In this document: positions 48,466-56,496 of the stretch, in pieces
How the letters are laid out: each line of letters starts with the position of its first letter
Position numbering within the stretch: position 1 is the stretch's first letter
Notes under the pieces: generated by a model
What the model saw: the letters and a program-made list of their open reading frames with translations, nothing else
Database searches by the model: none
What the model was told of the DNA's origin: nothing
Made by a program: the position numbers and the translations under genes
DNA from: Nocardioides sp.
GTDB taxonomy: Bacteria; Actinomycetota; Actinomycetes; Propionibacteriales; Nocardioidaceae
Direction of reading: 5' to 3'
DNA: 64,000 nucleotides
Assembly: GCA_020636915.1 (NCBI GenBank)
Contig: JACJWV010000013.1
Coordinates: forward strand, 62,001-126,000

Positions 48466-49356
48466 TCAGTCCCCGACGGCCTTCTTGCCGCGCTGCACGA
48501 TGAGCGGGTCCGGCGTACCGACGACGTCGGCGTCCTTGCCGTCGTAGTCGAAGCGGGTGAGGAACGCGCGCATCGCGTTGATCCTGGCGCGCTTCTTGTC
48601 GTTGCTCTTGATCGTCGTCCAGTGCGACCACTTGCTGTCGGTGCGCTGGAACATGGCCTCCTTGGCCGCGGTGTAGTCGTCCCACTTGCTCAGCGACTCC
48701 AGGTCGATGGGGGAGAGCTTCCACTGCCGCACCGGGTCGACCTGGCGGATGATGAACCGGGTCCGCTGCTCGCCCTGGGTGACCGAGAACCAGAACTTCG
48801 TCAGGGAGATGCCGCTGTCGACGATCATCCGCTCGAAGAGCGGGGTCTGCGTCATGAACTGCTCGTACTCCGGCTCGGTGGTGAACCCCATCACCCGCTC
48901 GACCCCGGCGCGGTTGTACCAGGACCGGTCGAAGAGGACCATCTCCCCGGCGGCGGGCAGGTGCCGCACGTAGCGCTGGTAGTACCACTGGCTCTGCTCG
49001 CGGTCGCTGGGCTTGGTCAGCGCGACGGTGCGCGCGTACCTCGGGTTGAGGTGCTCCATGAACCGCTTGATCGTGCCCCCCTTCCCGGCGGCGTCGCGAC
49101 CCTCGAAGATCAGCACGTGACGCGTCTGGGTCTCGAAGGCCCACGTCTGGAACTTCAGCAGCTCGACCTGGAGCCCGTACTTCAGCTCGTCGTACTCGTG
49201 GCGGTCCATCCGCTCGTCGTACGGGTAGTTCTCGCGCCAGGTGTCGACGGCCTTGCCGTACGGGTCGATCAGGATCGGGTCGTCGTCGTGGTCGTCGCCG
49301 ATCGTGTGCCCCTCGATCTGCAGCTGGTCGATGTACTCGCGCAGGTCCTTCAGCAT
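48466..49356 (-). CDS. ppk2: Polyphosphate kinase 2
   Basis: PPK2 phosphorylates nucleotides from polyphosphate. The 296-residue protein carries Walker A FEGRDAAGKGGTIKR, lid residues, Walker B VLFDRSWYNRAGVERVMG and the C-terminal WKLSPIDLESLSKWDDYTAA. One PPK2 domain of this length usually makes NTP from NDP. ATG 49356 (MLKDLREYIDQLQIEG) matches family N-termini better than the upstream start. It stands alone on its strand. Confidence 0.94.
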   Translation of the reverse strand: MLKDLREYIDQLQIEGHTIGDDHDDDPILIDPYGKAVDTWRENYPYDERMDRHEYDELKYGLQVELLKFQTWAFETQTRHVLIFEGRDAAGKGGTIKRFMEHLNPRYARTVALTKPSDREQSQWYYQRYVRHLPAAGEMVLFDRSWYNRAGVERVMGFTTEPEYEQFMTQTPLFERMIVDSGISLTKFWFSVTQGEQRTRFIIRQVDPVRQWKLSPIDLESLSKWDDYTAAKEAMFQRTDSKWSHWTTIKSNDKKRARINAMRAFLTRFDYDGKDADVVGTPDPLIVQRGKKAVGD

Positions 49357-49390
49357 GGATCCACGGTAGGGATCTCGCGACGGCGGCGGG

Positions 49391-50275
49391 TCAGATACCG
49401 CCAAGCCGACGAAGGTCTGTGAGCACCGTCTCCAGGCGGGTGACCAGCGAGAGGTGGCCCTCGTCGTCGAAGAGGTGCGCCTCGGCGCCCCGGACGTTCG
49501 CCGCGAGCCACTCGCCGTGGGCGAAGGGGACCATCGCGTCCTCGCGGCCCTGCCACACGGCGACCGGCACCCGGATGCCGTCCAGGTCGAAGCCCCACGG
49601 GCGGACGGCGGCGAGGCCGTCGTCGCGCACGCCGACGACCCCCTGCGCCCCCGCGCGGTGGAAGGTACGGGCGATCCAGTCGGCGAAGTCGCCGGTCATC
49701 ACGGCCTTGTCGACCGGCGTGACCAGGCCGCCCATCGCCTCGGCGACCTCGGCCGCGGAGGCCCGCAGCACCGGGGAGAACTCCGCCTCGAGGTACGCCG
49801 CGTAGGCGTCGGCGCCCTGCTCGGCGGCGTGGTACTCCGCGTGGTTCTCCTCCGCCATGCCGTCGAACCAGTCCAGGTCCGCGGCGTCGTACGGCGCGAC
49901 GCCCGCGACCGTCGCCGCGGCCCGGCACCGGTCGGGGAGCAGCGCCGCGCACGCCAGCGCCCGCGGGCCGCCGCCGGACCAGCCGAAGGTCAGGAAGTCG
50001 TCGATGCCGAGGTGGTCGAGGACGACGGTGGACTCGGTGACGTCGTCGGCGTACGTCCCGGCGTCCGGGCGCGGCGTCGAGGCGCCGTACCCGGGACGGG
50101 AGTAGGTGACCAGCCGGAGCCCCAGCTCGCGGGCGGTGTCGTCCATCGGCTGGTAGGCGGCGACGGCCGACGGCGAGCCCCCGTGGTAGAGCACCGCGAA
50201 GCCCTCGGGATCACCCCCGTCGAGCACCTCGATCGTGCGGCCGTCGGGTCCGGGGGCGTGGAGGAGGTCGCTCAC
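49391..50275 (-). CDS. Alpha/beta hydrolase
   Basis: A 294-residue hydrolase with HGGSPS oxyanion region, SRPGYGASTP, nucleophile elbow GWSGGG (Ser), the acidic residue in WQGREDAMVP, and the final histidine in DDEGHLSL. This serine type (proline iminopeptidase/esterase-like) differs from the Asp type at 13 kb. GTG start. The substrate is unknown. Confidence 0.86.
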   Translation of the reverse strand: MSDLLHAPGPDGRTIEVLDGGDPEGFAVLYHGGSPSAVAAYQPMDDTARELGLRLVTYSRPGYGASTPRPDAGTYADDVTESTVVLDHLGIDDFLTFGWSGGGPRALACAALLPDRCRAAATVAGVAPYDAADLDWFDGMAEENHAEYHAAEQGADAYAAYLEAEFSPVLRASAAEVAEAMGGLVTPVDKAVMTGDFADWIARTFHRAGAQGVVGVRDDGLAAVRPWGFDLDGIRVPVAVWQGREDAMVPFAHGEWLAANVRGAEAHLFDDEGHLSLVTRLETVLTDLRRLGGI

Positions 50276-50423
50276 CGGGCCAGCACATCACGTCCCAGGT
50301 CACGATTCGGCCGCGGACCGGCACTTTCTGCGTCATTCGGGAACATCCGGCCCGTCCTGTCGCTGAACATGTGGCTGGACGCGTCGGTCGACGGTCCAAG
50401 GTGGGGTCAGCTCGGGGGTCAGC

Positions 50424-51107
50424 GTGGTCGGTGTGGTGCGTCGTCCGGCGGTGTCGGTCGGCCTGGTGGTCGTGCTGCTCGCCACGGTCCTCGTCGTCGC
50501 TCTCGGGTTCCGTGCGCGGGGCGCCGACGTGGACCGCTGCGACCGCTTCGCCGCCGACTCCCACGCCCGCGCCGCGCTCGACAGCGGCAGCGGCGAGCGC
50601 GTCGTGGTCATCGGCGACTCGTGGTCGGCCGGCCTGGGCCTGGACCGCATCGCCGGCTCGTGGCCCTCACGCCTGAGCGGCTCCGTGCACGTCGCCGGCT
50701 TCTCCGGCTCGGGCTTCGGCGACGAGGCCGGCTCGTGCCGTCACGTCTCCTTCGCCGACCGGGCGCCGGCCGCCGTGCGGGGCGGCGCCGACCTGGTCGT
50801 CGTCGAGGGCGGGCTCAACGACTACGACGTCCCGAGCGCCGACGTGCGCGCCGGGTTCGCCCGACTGATGCGGGAGCTGCGGGGCCAGCACGTCGTCGTG
50901 GTCGGCCCGGCCATGGCCCCCTCCCGCGCCGCCCAGGTGCCCCGGGTCGACGCGCTGCTGGCCGACCTGGCGGCGTCGTACGGCGTCGGCTACGTCCGCA
51001 CCTCCACCCTGACCCTGCCCTACCTCGACGACCGGCTCCACCTCACCGCCGCCGGCCATGTGCAGTTCGGCGACTACGTCGCCGCTCAGATCGCCGCGCT
51101 CGGGTGA
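50424..51107 (+). CDS. SGNH/GDSL hydrolase, membrane-anchored or secreted
   Basis: A 227-residue protein with an N-terminal hydrophobic anchor (residues 11-28), then the SGNH blocks: GDSWSAG (catalytic Ser), SGSGFGD (Gly), GGLNDYD (Asn) and DRLHLTAAGH (Asp, His). It probably deacylates an envelope glycan or lipid outside the membrane. GTG start. Confidence 0.87.
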   Translation: MVGVVRRPAVSVGLVVVLLATVLVVALGFRARGADVDRCDRFAADSHARAALDSGSGERVVVIGDSWSAGLGLDRIAGSWPSRLSGSVHVAGFSGSGFGDEAGSCRHVSFADRAPAAVRGGADLVVVEGGLNDYDVPSADVRAGFARLMRELRGQHVVVVGPAMAPSRAAQVPRVDALLADLAASYGVGYVRTSTLTLPYLDDRLHLTAAGHVQFGDYVAAQIAALG

Positions 51108-51117
51108 GGCGCCCGGC

Positions 51118-51200
51118 GCTGTAACGCCGTGTGACAGCGTGTACCCACCCCGTTGCAACAGGGTGGGTACAGCCAGTCACACGGCGTTACAGCTGCGCGC
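51118..51200. repeat. 83-bp hairpin element (family B, copy 1)
   Basis: A perfect 18-bp outer stem GCTGTAACGCCGTGTGAC (51118-51135/51176-51193), 5-nt internal loops, and a perfect 10-bp inner stem GTACCCACCC around a 10-nt loop. The stop codon of the minus-strand membrane-protein gene is inside the right arm. It is 79/83 identical to 53835-53917. Confidence 0.9.
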
Positions 51201-51909
51201 GGGCCAGCCGGCGACCGGCGATGCCCCAGGCGAACGCGATCGGCAGCACGATGTTGCCCATCGAGGTGACCGTGCCGATGAGGAGGGCCGCGGGGAACGC
51301 GACGGTGAGCAGCACGGCCGTGGCCCGAGGGCGGTAGCCCCGCACGAGCAGCGTGGTGCCCAGGACGGTGGAGCCCAGGATGGTCAGCAGCACCACCGGC
51401 AGGGAGACGACGAAGACGGCGTCGATCAGCCCGTTCGGCTCCGCGGTCCACTGGGTCCAGTACTCGCCCGTGACGCTCAGGCACGCGCCGACGTACACCC
51501 AGGGCATCACGCGCCACGCGAAGCGCTCGAACCTCCGTGCGGACCGGTGTCGACGGGCCACGAACGCCATCGCGGTGAAGGCCGCGAAGACGGGCAGCCA
51601 GAGCTTGCCGTACGTCGTGTACACGAGGTCCGGGTCGGCCCACGTGAGCAGCGGGGAGAGCAGGTCGCCCGCGGGGTCGGCCCAGGCGCTCACGATGCCG
51701 GCGTCGAGGTCGCCGCTGCCGTCCTCGGTCCGGTAGCGGGACAGGGCGTGCAGCAGGCCGAGCGCGACGCCGAACCACGGAGCGGCCCAGGCCAGGCGGC
51801 CGACCAGCGCCTCGCGCTCGGTGCTCGGTGCGGTGTCGGCCGCGTCGCCTGGCAGATGCGTGTCGGCTGTCGGGTGTGCGTCGGCCGCGGGCCGGGTCCT
51901 GCTGTCCAT
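51187..51909 (-). CDS. Multi-pass membrane protein of unknown function
   Basis: A 240-residue protein with a polar N-terminus of about 35 residues and roughly six hydrophobic segments. A conserved-looking extracytoplasmic region contains WTQWTAEPNGLIDAVF. No family was recognised. It diverges from an HK/RR pair and ends inside a hairpin element. A GAGGAACC-type ribosome-binding site precedes the ATG. Confidence 0.72.
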   Translation of the reverse strand: MDSRTRPAADAHPTADTHLPGDAADTAPSTEREALVGRLAWAAPWFGVALGLLHALSRYRTEDGSGDLDAGIVSAWADPAGDLLSPLLTWADPDLVYTTYGKLWLPVFAAFTAMAFVARRHRSARRFERFAWRVMPWVYVGACLSVTGEYWTQWTAEPNGLIDAVFVVSLPVVLLTILGSTVLGTTLLVRGYRPRATAVLLTVAFPAALLIGTVTSMGNIVLPIAFAWGIAGRRLARAQL

Positions 51910-52035
51910 CGGTTCCTCCTCGAGCGGTGACCTGTCGCCGCCCGACGCTAGGAGCCGGAGCCCGCCCCGGTCGTCGCCGCGGAGGTGGGACCGGTCTCCA
52001 CCCCTGGTTGGACGAGCGCCGGAGCCCGGCGCGCG

Positions 52036-52041
52036 TAATGT
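52036..52041 (+). promoter_or_regulatory. -10 element of the second HK/RR operon
   Basis: TAATGT lies 6 nt before the ATG at 52048, another leaderless arrangement. Confidence 0.5.
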
Positions 52042-52047
52042 CCAGCC

Positions 52048-53160
52048 ATGGGAACGCAGGTCCGGGCTCGGGACGCCCTGCTGCCGGCCGCTATCGCCGG
52101 TCTCGCCATGCTCGAGCTGGCCACGATCGACGTAGACGGGCGTCTCGCAGCGGGCGCCCTCGAGGTGTCGGCGTGCGCGCTGCTCGTCGTCCGCCGTCGC
52201 TGGCCGTTGGTGTCGGCCTCCGGCGCCCTGCTCCTCGCGGCCTCGCCACCCTGGGTGGGGCCGGCGGTGGACGAGGTCTCGTCGGTCCTGCTGATCGTCT
52301 TCCTCGCGTGCTACACGCTCGGCCGGCGGATCCCCGGGTACGCCGGCCTGGCCGTGTTCCCCCTGTTCCTGCTCGACGTGCTCGGGGTCTATGTCGTCAC
52401 CGACGCTCGCGACCACGGCATCGGGGACGTCGTCTTCGTGGCGGCGCTGGTGCTGCCGCCCTACGTCTTCGGGCGGATCGCGCGGCGACTGGCCGAGCAC
52501 AACGAGCTGCTCGTGCGGGAGCAGGAGCTCGTGCGCCGGGAGGCGGTCCGCGACGAGCGCGACCGCATCGCCCGCGAGCTGCACGACGTCATCGCCCACA
52601 GCGTGAGCGCCATGGTCGTCCAGGTCGCCGCCGTGCAGGACCTGGTGCGCACCGACCCGGCCCGTGCCGAGGAGATGCTGGCCCGGGTCGCGGAGACCGG
52701 CCGGCGTGCCATCGGGGAGACCGGGCGCCTGCTGCACGTCATCCGCGACGCCGACGACGAGCTCGGGCTCGCGCCGACACCCGGGCTGCGGGACCTCGAC
52801 GACCTGGTGCGCGAGTTCGAGCGCGACGGGCTCGAGGTCGAGCTGGTGGTCGACGGGCTGCCGGAGCAGGTCCCGGCGGCGGTCGACGTGTCGGCGTACC
52901 GCGTGGTGCGCGAGGCGCTCACCAACGCGCTGCGCTACGCCCCCGACCGGCGCGTCCGGGTCGAGGTCGCCGGCACCGACGCAGGGCTGACGATCCGCAC
53001 GGTCAACCGGGCGGGCGGCGGGGCCGCCGTCGGCTCCGGCCTCGGCTCCGGGCTCGGCCTCGCCGGGCTCGCGGAGCGGGTCGAGATGCTCGGTGGGAGC
53101 ATCCGGCACGGGCCGACGCCGTCCGGCGAGTTCGAGCTCGTCGCGAGCGTGCCCGCATGA
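52048..53160 (+). CDS. NarL-type sensor histidine kinase
   Basis: A 370-residue kinase with about five membrane segments up to residue 145, HisKA_3 with RIARELHDVIAHSVSAMVVQ (phospho-acceptor His), and HATPase_c with EALTNALRYAP and GLGLAGLAERVEMLGGS. It has the same length and plan as the kinase at 25.4 kb but a different sequence. ATGA overlap with its regulator gene. Confidence 0.91.
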   Translation: MGTQVRARDALLPAAIAGLAMLELATIDVDGRLAAGALEVSACALLVVRRRWPLVSASGALLLAASPPWVGPAVDEVSSVLLIVFLACYTLGRRIPGYAGLAVFPLFLLDVLGVYVVTDARDHGIGDVVFVAALVLPPYVFGRIARRLAEHNELLVREQELVRREAVRDERDRIARELHDVIAHSVSAMVVQVAAVQDLVRTDPARAEEMLARVAETGRRAIGETGRLLHVIRDADDELGLAPTPGLRDLDDLVREFERDGLEVELVVDGLPEQVPAAVDVSAYRVVREALTNALRYAPDRRVRVEVAGTDAGLTIRTVNRAGGGAAVGSGLGSGLGLAGLAERVEMLGGSIRHGPTPSGEFELVASVPA

Positions 53161-53834
53161 CGAGCGTCGTCGTCGCCGACGACCAGGACCTGGTGCGCAG
53201 CGGCCTGGAGCTGGTGCTCGAGGCCCGCGGCTGCCGGGTGGTGGGCACCGCGGCCAACGGGCGGGACGCCGTGGAGACCGTGCGTCGGCTCGCGCCCGAG
53301 GTGGTCGTGATGGACGTGCGGATGCCGGTGCTGGACGGCATCGCCGCGACCCGGGAGATCACCGCGGCCGGGTTGCCGACCCGGGTGCTCGTGCTGACGA
53401 CGTACGACCTCGACGCGTACGTGTACGACGCCCTCCGGGCCGGCGCCGCCGGGTTCCTGCTCAAGGCGACCCCGCCCGACCGGCTCGTCGACGGCGTCCG
53501 GACGGTCGCCGCCGGTGACGCCCTGCTGGCGCCGTCGCTCACGCGGCGCCTGATCGAGGAGCACGTCCGCCGGCCGCCGCCCACCGAGGGCGTGCCCCGG
53601 GAGCTGCGTGGGCTCACCGAGCGTGAGCTCGAGGTGTTCGACCTCATCGCCCGCGGGCTGGGCAACGACGAGATCGCCGCCACCTTGGTGGTCTCCGAGG
53701 CCACGGTGAAGACCCACGTGAACCGGATCATCGCCAAGCTGGGGGGCCGCACCCGCCCGCAGCTGGTCGTCCTCGCCTACGAGTGCGGGCACGCGCGACC
53801 CGGGGGCCGGTCGGGCCGTGAGGCGCTCGGGTGA
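53157..53834 (+). CDS. LuxR/NarL-type response regulator
   Basis: A 225-residue regulator with ADDQ, the phosphorylation site VVVMDVRMPVLDG, LVLTTYD, LLKA, and a C-terminal LuxR HTH (LTERELEVFDLIARGLGNDE, VKTHVNRIIAKLGG). It is the cognate partner of the upstream kinase. The hairpin element begins immediately after its stop codon. Confidence 0.93.
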   Translation: MTSVVVADDQDLVRSGLELVLEARGCRVVGTAANGRDAVETVRRLAPEVVVMDVRMPVLDGIAATREITAAGLPTRVLVLTTYDLDAYVYDALRAGAAGFLLKATPPDRLVDGVRTVAAGDALLAPSLTRRLIEEHVRRPPPTEGVPRELRGLTERELEVFDLIARGLGNDEIAATLVVSEATVKTHVNRIIAKLGGRTRPQLVVLAYECGHARPGGRSGREALG

Positions 53835-53917
53835 GCTGTAACGCCGGGTGACAGCGTGTGCCCACCCCGCTGCACCAGGGTGGGTACAGCCAGTCACACG
53901 GCGTTACAGCTGCGCGC
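53835..53917. repeat. 83-bp hairpin element (family B, copy 2)
   Basis: Same orientation as the 51.1 kb copy, with four substitutions: one breaks an outer pair, one leaves a G-U pair in the inner stem, two are in the loop. It starts at the base after the response regulator stop. It ends 12 bases before the -10 of the ROK gene. Confidence 0.9.
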
Positions 53918-53929
53918 AGCCCAGCGCCC

Positions 53930-53935
53930 TAGGAT
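53930..53935 (+). promoter_or_regulatory. -10 element of the first ROK gene
   Basis: TAGGAT lies 6 nt before GTG 53942, which has no Shine-Dalgarno. Confidence 0.45.
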
Positions 53936-53941
53936 CGCCGC

Positions 53942-55132
53942 GTGCGCCATTCCCTCGCGGGCCGCGCGGAGAACGCGATGCAGGCCCGCATCCTCGCCCA
54001 GCTGCGTGACGAGGGCCCGCTCTCCAAGGCCCAGCTCGCCGACCAGCTCCAGGTGTCGCGGACGACGATCGCGGCGGAGGTGGCGCGGCTCGCCGAGGTC
54101 GGCCTCGCCGGCGAGGCGGGTCCGGCGGCCTCCCGCGGCGGCCGCCGCTCGACGCTGGTCGACCTGTCGGAGGACATCCGGTTCGTCGGCATCTCGATCG
54201 GGGCGACCGGCATGTCGGTGGGCGTGACCGACGGCCGCCTCGCCGTGCTGGCGACCCGGCACCGGGGCTGCGACATCCGCCAGGGCCCGGAGGCGGTCCT
54301 CGCGGCCGCGCTGGCGCTGGTGCGCGAGGTGCTCGACGAGGTGGGCGTCGACCGGCCCATGGGGGCCGGGGTCGGGGTCCCCGGGCCGGTGGACTTCCAC
54401 CGGGGCGTCCCGGTGTCGCCGCCGATCATGCCCGGGTGGGACGGGTACCCCGTCCGGGACGCGGTGTCGCGCGAGCTGGGCTGCCCGGTGGTGCTCGACA
54501 ACGACGTCAACGTCCTGGCGGTGGGCGAGCAGCACGCCGGCGTCGCCAAGGGCGCCCGGGACTTCCTGTACGTCAAGATCGGCACCGGCATCGGCTGCGG
54601 CATCGTCATCGACGGAGACCTCTACCGCGGGGTCAACGGCTGTGCGGGCGACATCGGGCACATCCGCATCGAGGAGTTCGGGCCGACCTGCGCCTGCGGC
54701 AACACCGGCTGCCTCGAGGCCTTCTCCGGGGGCGCCGCGCTGGCGCGGGACGCGACCACCGCGGCGCGCTCGGGCCGCTCGCCGGCCCTGGCCGCCCTGC
54801 TGCAGGAGAAGGGTGAGCTCACCGCGGTCGACGTCGGTACGGCGGTGTCCCAGGGCGACCCCCAGGCGGTGCAGCTGATCCGGGACAGCGGGCGCCACGT
54901 CGGGCGGGTGCTCGCGGCGCTGGTCTCGTTCTTCAACCCCGGGATGATCGTGATCGGCGGCCGGGTGACCGGCCTCGGGCACGCGCTGCTCTCCGAGATC
55001 CGCGGGGTGACCTACCGCCAGTCCCTGCCGCTGGCCACCGGGAACCTGCCCATCGTGCTGTCCGAGCTCGGCGACGAGGGGGGCGTGGTCGGAGCCGCCC
55101 GGCTCATCTCGGCGGCCGTCTACTCGCCGTAG
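53942..55132 (+). CDS. ROK family transcriptional regulator
   Basis: A 396-residue regulator with an N-terminal winged HTH (PLSKAQLADQLQVSRTTIAA, residues 26-45) and a ROK sugar-binding/kinase domain: GISIGATGMSVGV, GVGVPGPVDFH, DNDVNVLAVGEQ, and the zinc motif GHIRIEEFGP with CACGNTGCLE. Such proteins repress sugar operons until the sugar binds. It precedes a second ROK gene and the sugar ABC operon, and probably helps control it. Confidence 0.9.
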   Translation: MRHSLAGRAENAMQARILAQLRDEGPLSKAQLADQLQVSRTTIAAEVARLAEVGLAGEAGPAASRGGRRSTLVDLSEDIRFVGISIGATGMSVGVTDGRLAVLATRHRGCDIRQGPEAVLAAALALVREVLDEVGVDRPMGAGVGVPGPVDFHRGVPVSPPIMPGWDGYPVRDAVSRELGCPVVLDNDVNVLAVGEQHAGVAKGARDFLYVKIGTGIGCGIVIDGDLYRGVNGCAGDIGHIRIEEFGPTCACGNTGCLEAFSGGAALARDATTAARSGRSPALAALLQEKGELTAVDVGTAVSQGDPQAVQLIRDSGRHVGRVLAALVSFFNPGMIVIGGRVTGLGHALLSEIRGVTYRQSLPLATGNLPIVLSELGDEGGVVGAARLISAAVYSP

Positions 55133-55233
55133 CGCCCTCCAGATCACCACTTTCGACACTCACTTTGAAAAGTTTGCCTTCAACCGTCGAATCTTTCGCC
55201 TGAACTGGTTGCGGAGCCCCGTCTGGCGCGCCT

Positions 55234-55258
55234 ACTTTGTTCGAAGTCCCGACAAAGT
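55234..55258 (+). promoter_or_regulatory. Operator candidate of the sugar operon
   Basis: ACTTTGT (55234-55240) and ACAAAGT (55252-55258) are exact complements 11 bases apart, in an unusually AT-rich 100-bp gap. A further ACTTTGAAAAGTTTG lies about 60 bases upstream. The position just before the second ROK gene suits a ROK operator. Confidence 0.5.
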
Positions 55259-55289
55259 CGGTGAGCATCGTCACGGTGGGAGGTGCCCG

Positions 55290-56496
55290 GTGCGGAGTGC
55301 CAAGCTCTCGCTCGTCCTGCGGCACCTGCGCGACCACGGCCCGCGCTCCCGCGCCCGGCTCGCCGCCGAGCTGGACCTGCCCCGGTCGGCCGTCTCCGCC
55401 CTGGTCGGCGATCTCGAGGAGCTCGGCCTCGTGCGTCGCGCCGGGATCGAGCGCGGCAACCTCGGACGCCCGGGCACCGCCGTGGAGCTCGACGGGAGCA
55501 CCGTCTGCGGGATCGGCGCCGATCAACGTCAACCACATCGCCACCATCGCGCTGGACCTGGCCGGGGACGTGGTCGCCGAGCACCGGGTCGCCCTCGACG
55601 CGCACCGGCTCACGGCCCCCGAGGTCCTCGACCGTCTCGCCGCGCTGGTCACGCAGACCGAGGCCGACGTCCGCGTCACCGGCCACCAGGTCGCCGGGTG
55701 CGTGGTGGGGGTCGCCGGCCTGCTCGACCGCACGCATGAGGTGCTGACGGTCGGGCCCAACCTGCGGTGGAAGGACGTCCCGGTGGGCGCCGAGCTGCGG
55801 GGCCGGCTCGGAGCGGGCCACCGCGTCGCCATCGAGAACGAGGGCAACCTCGCCGCCATCGCCGAGGCCGTCCCGGGCGACCCCACCCGGCAGGACATCC
55901 TGGTGATCTTCGGCGAGGTCGGCGTCGGCGGCGGGATCGTCGCGGACGGCCGGCTGCTGCGCGGCCACCAGGGGTACGCCGGCGAGTTCGGCCACATGAT
56001 CGTCGAGCCGGGCGGCCGTCGGTGCGGGTGCGGGCGCATCGGCTGCTGGGAGACCGTCGCCGGTCTCCGGGCGCTGCTCGACGCCGCCGCCGACCCCGAC
56101 GACCCGGTGCGCGACCCGGCGCTGTCGCTGGACGAGCGTCTCGGCGAGATCAACCGGCGCGCCGAGCTCGGCGACGTCCGCACCCTCGACGCGCTCGACC
56201 AGGTGGGCAATGCGATCGGCACCGGCGTCGCCATGCTCACCAACGCGCTCAACCCGGCGGCGATCGTGCTGAGCGGCTACTTCGCGGTGATCGGCCACCA
56301 CCTGCAGCCCACCATCGAGGAGCACCTGGTCTCCGGCGTGCTCGCGCCGCAGGCCGGCGGCACCCGGGTGGAGTTCTCGACGCTCGGCTTCACCGCCGCC
56401 GTCCGGGGCGGGGCCACGGTCGCGCTCCAGCCCGTGTTCGACGACCCGACCGTGGTGGCACCGCGGTCCGACGCGCTCGTGGGAGGAACCCGATGA
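55290..56496 (+). pseudogene. ROK family regulator interrupted by a frameshift
   Basis: The N-terminal HTH (SLVLRHLRDHGPRSRARLAA, then LDLPRSAVSALVGDLEELGL) starts at GTG 55290 and stays in one frame to GSTVCGIGAD. The ROK domain continues in another frame from INVNHIATIALDLAGDVVAE, with NEGNLAAIAEAV, GEFGHMIVEPGG and the zinc motif CGCGRIGCWET. The break is near 55519-55525, where GAC-ATC-AAC would be expected; two bases seem missing. Unless this is a sequencing error, the protein is split into an orphan HTH and a ROK domain. It overlaps the ABC gene by 4 bp. Confidence 0.8.

Noticed and set aside
48185..49144. 319-residue frame opposite and across ppk2
   Set aside because: Same strand but another frame as ppk2, running over the repeat array; no protein character.
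51118..53917. Insertion sequence or transposon bounded by the 83-bp copies
   Set aside because: No transposase or resolvase lies between the copies, and they are direct, palindromic elements at gene ends.
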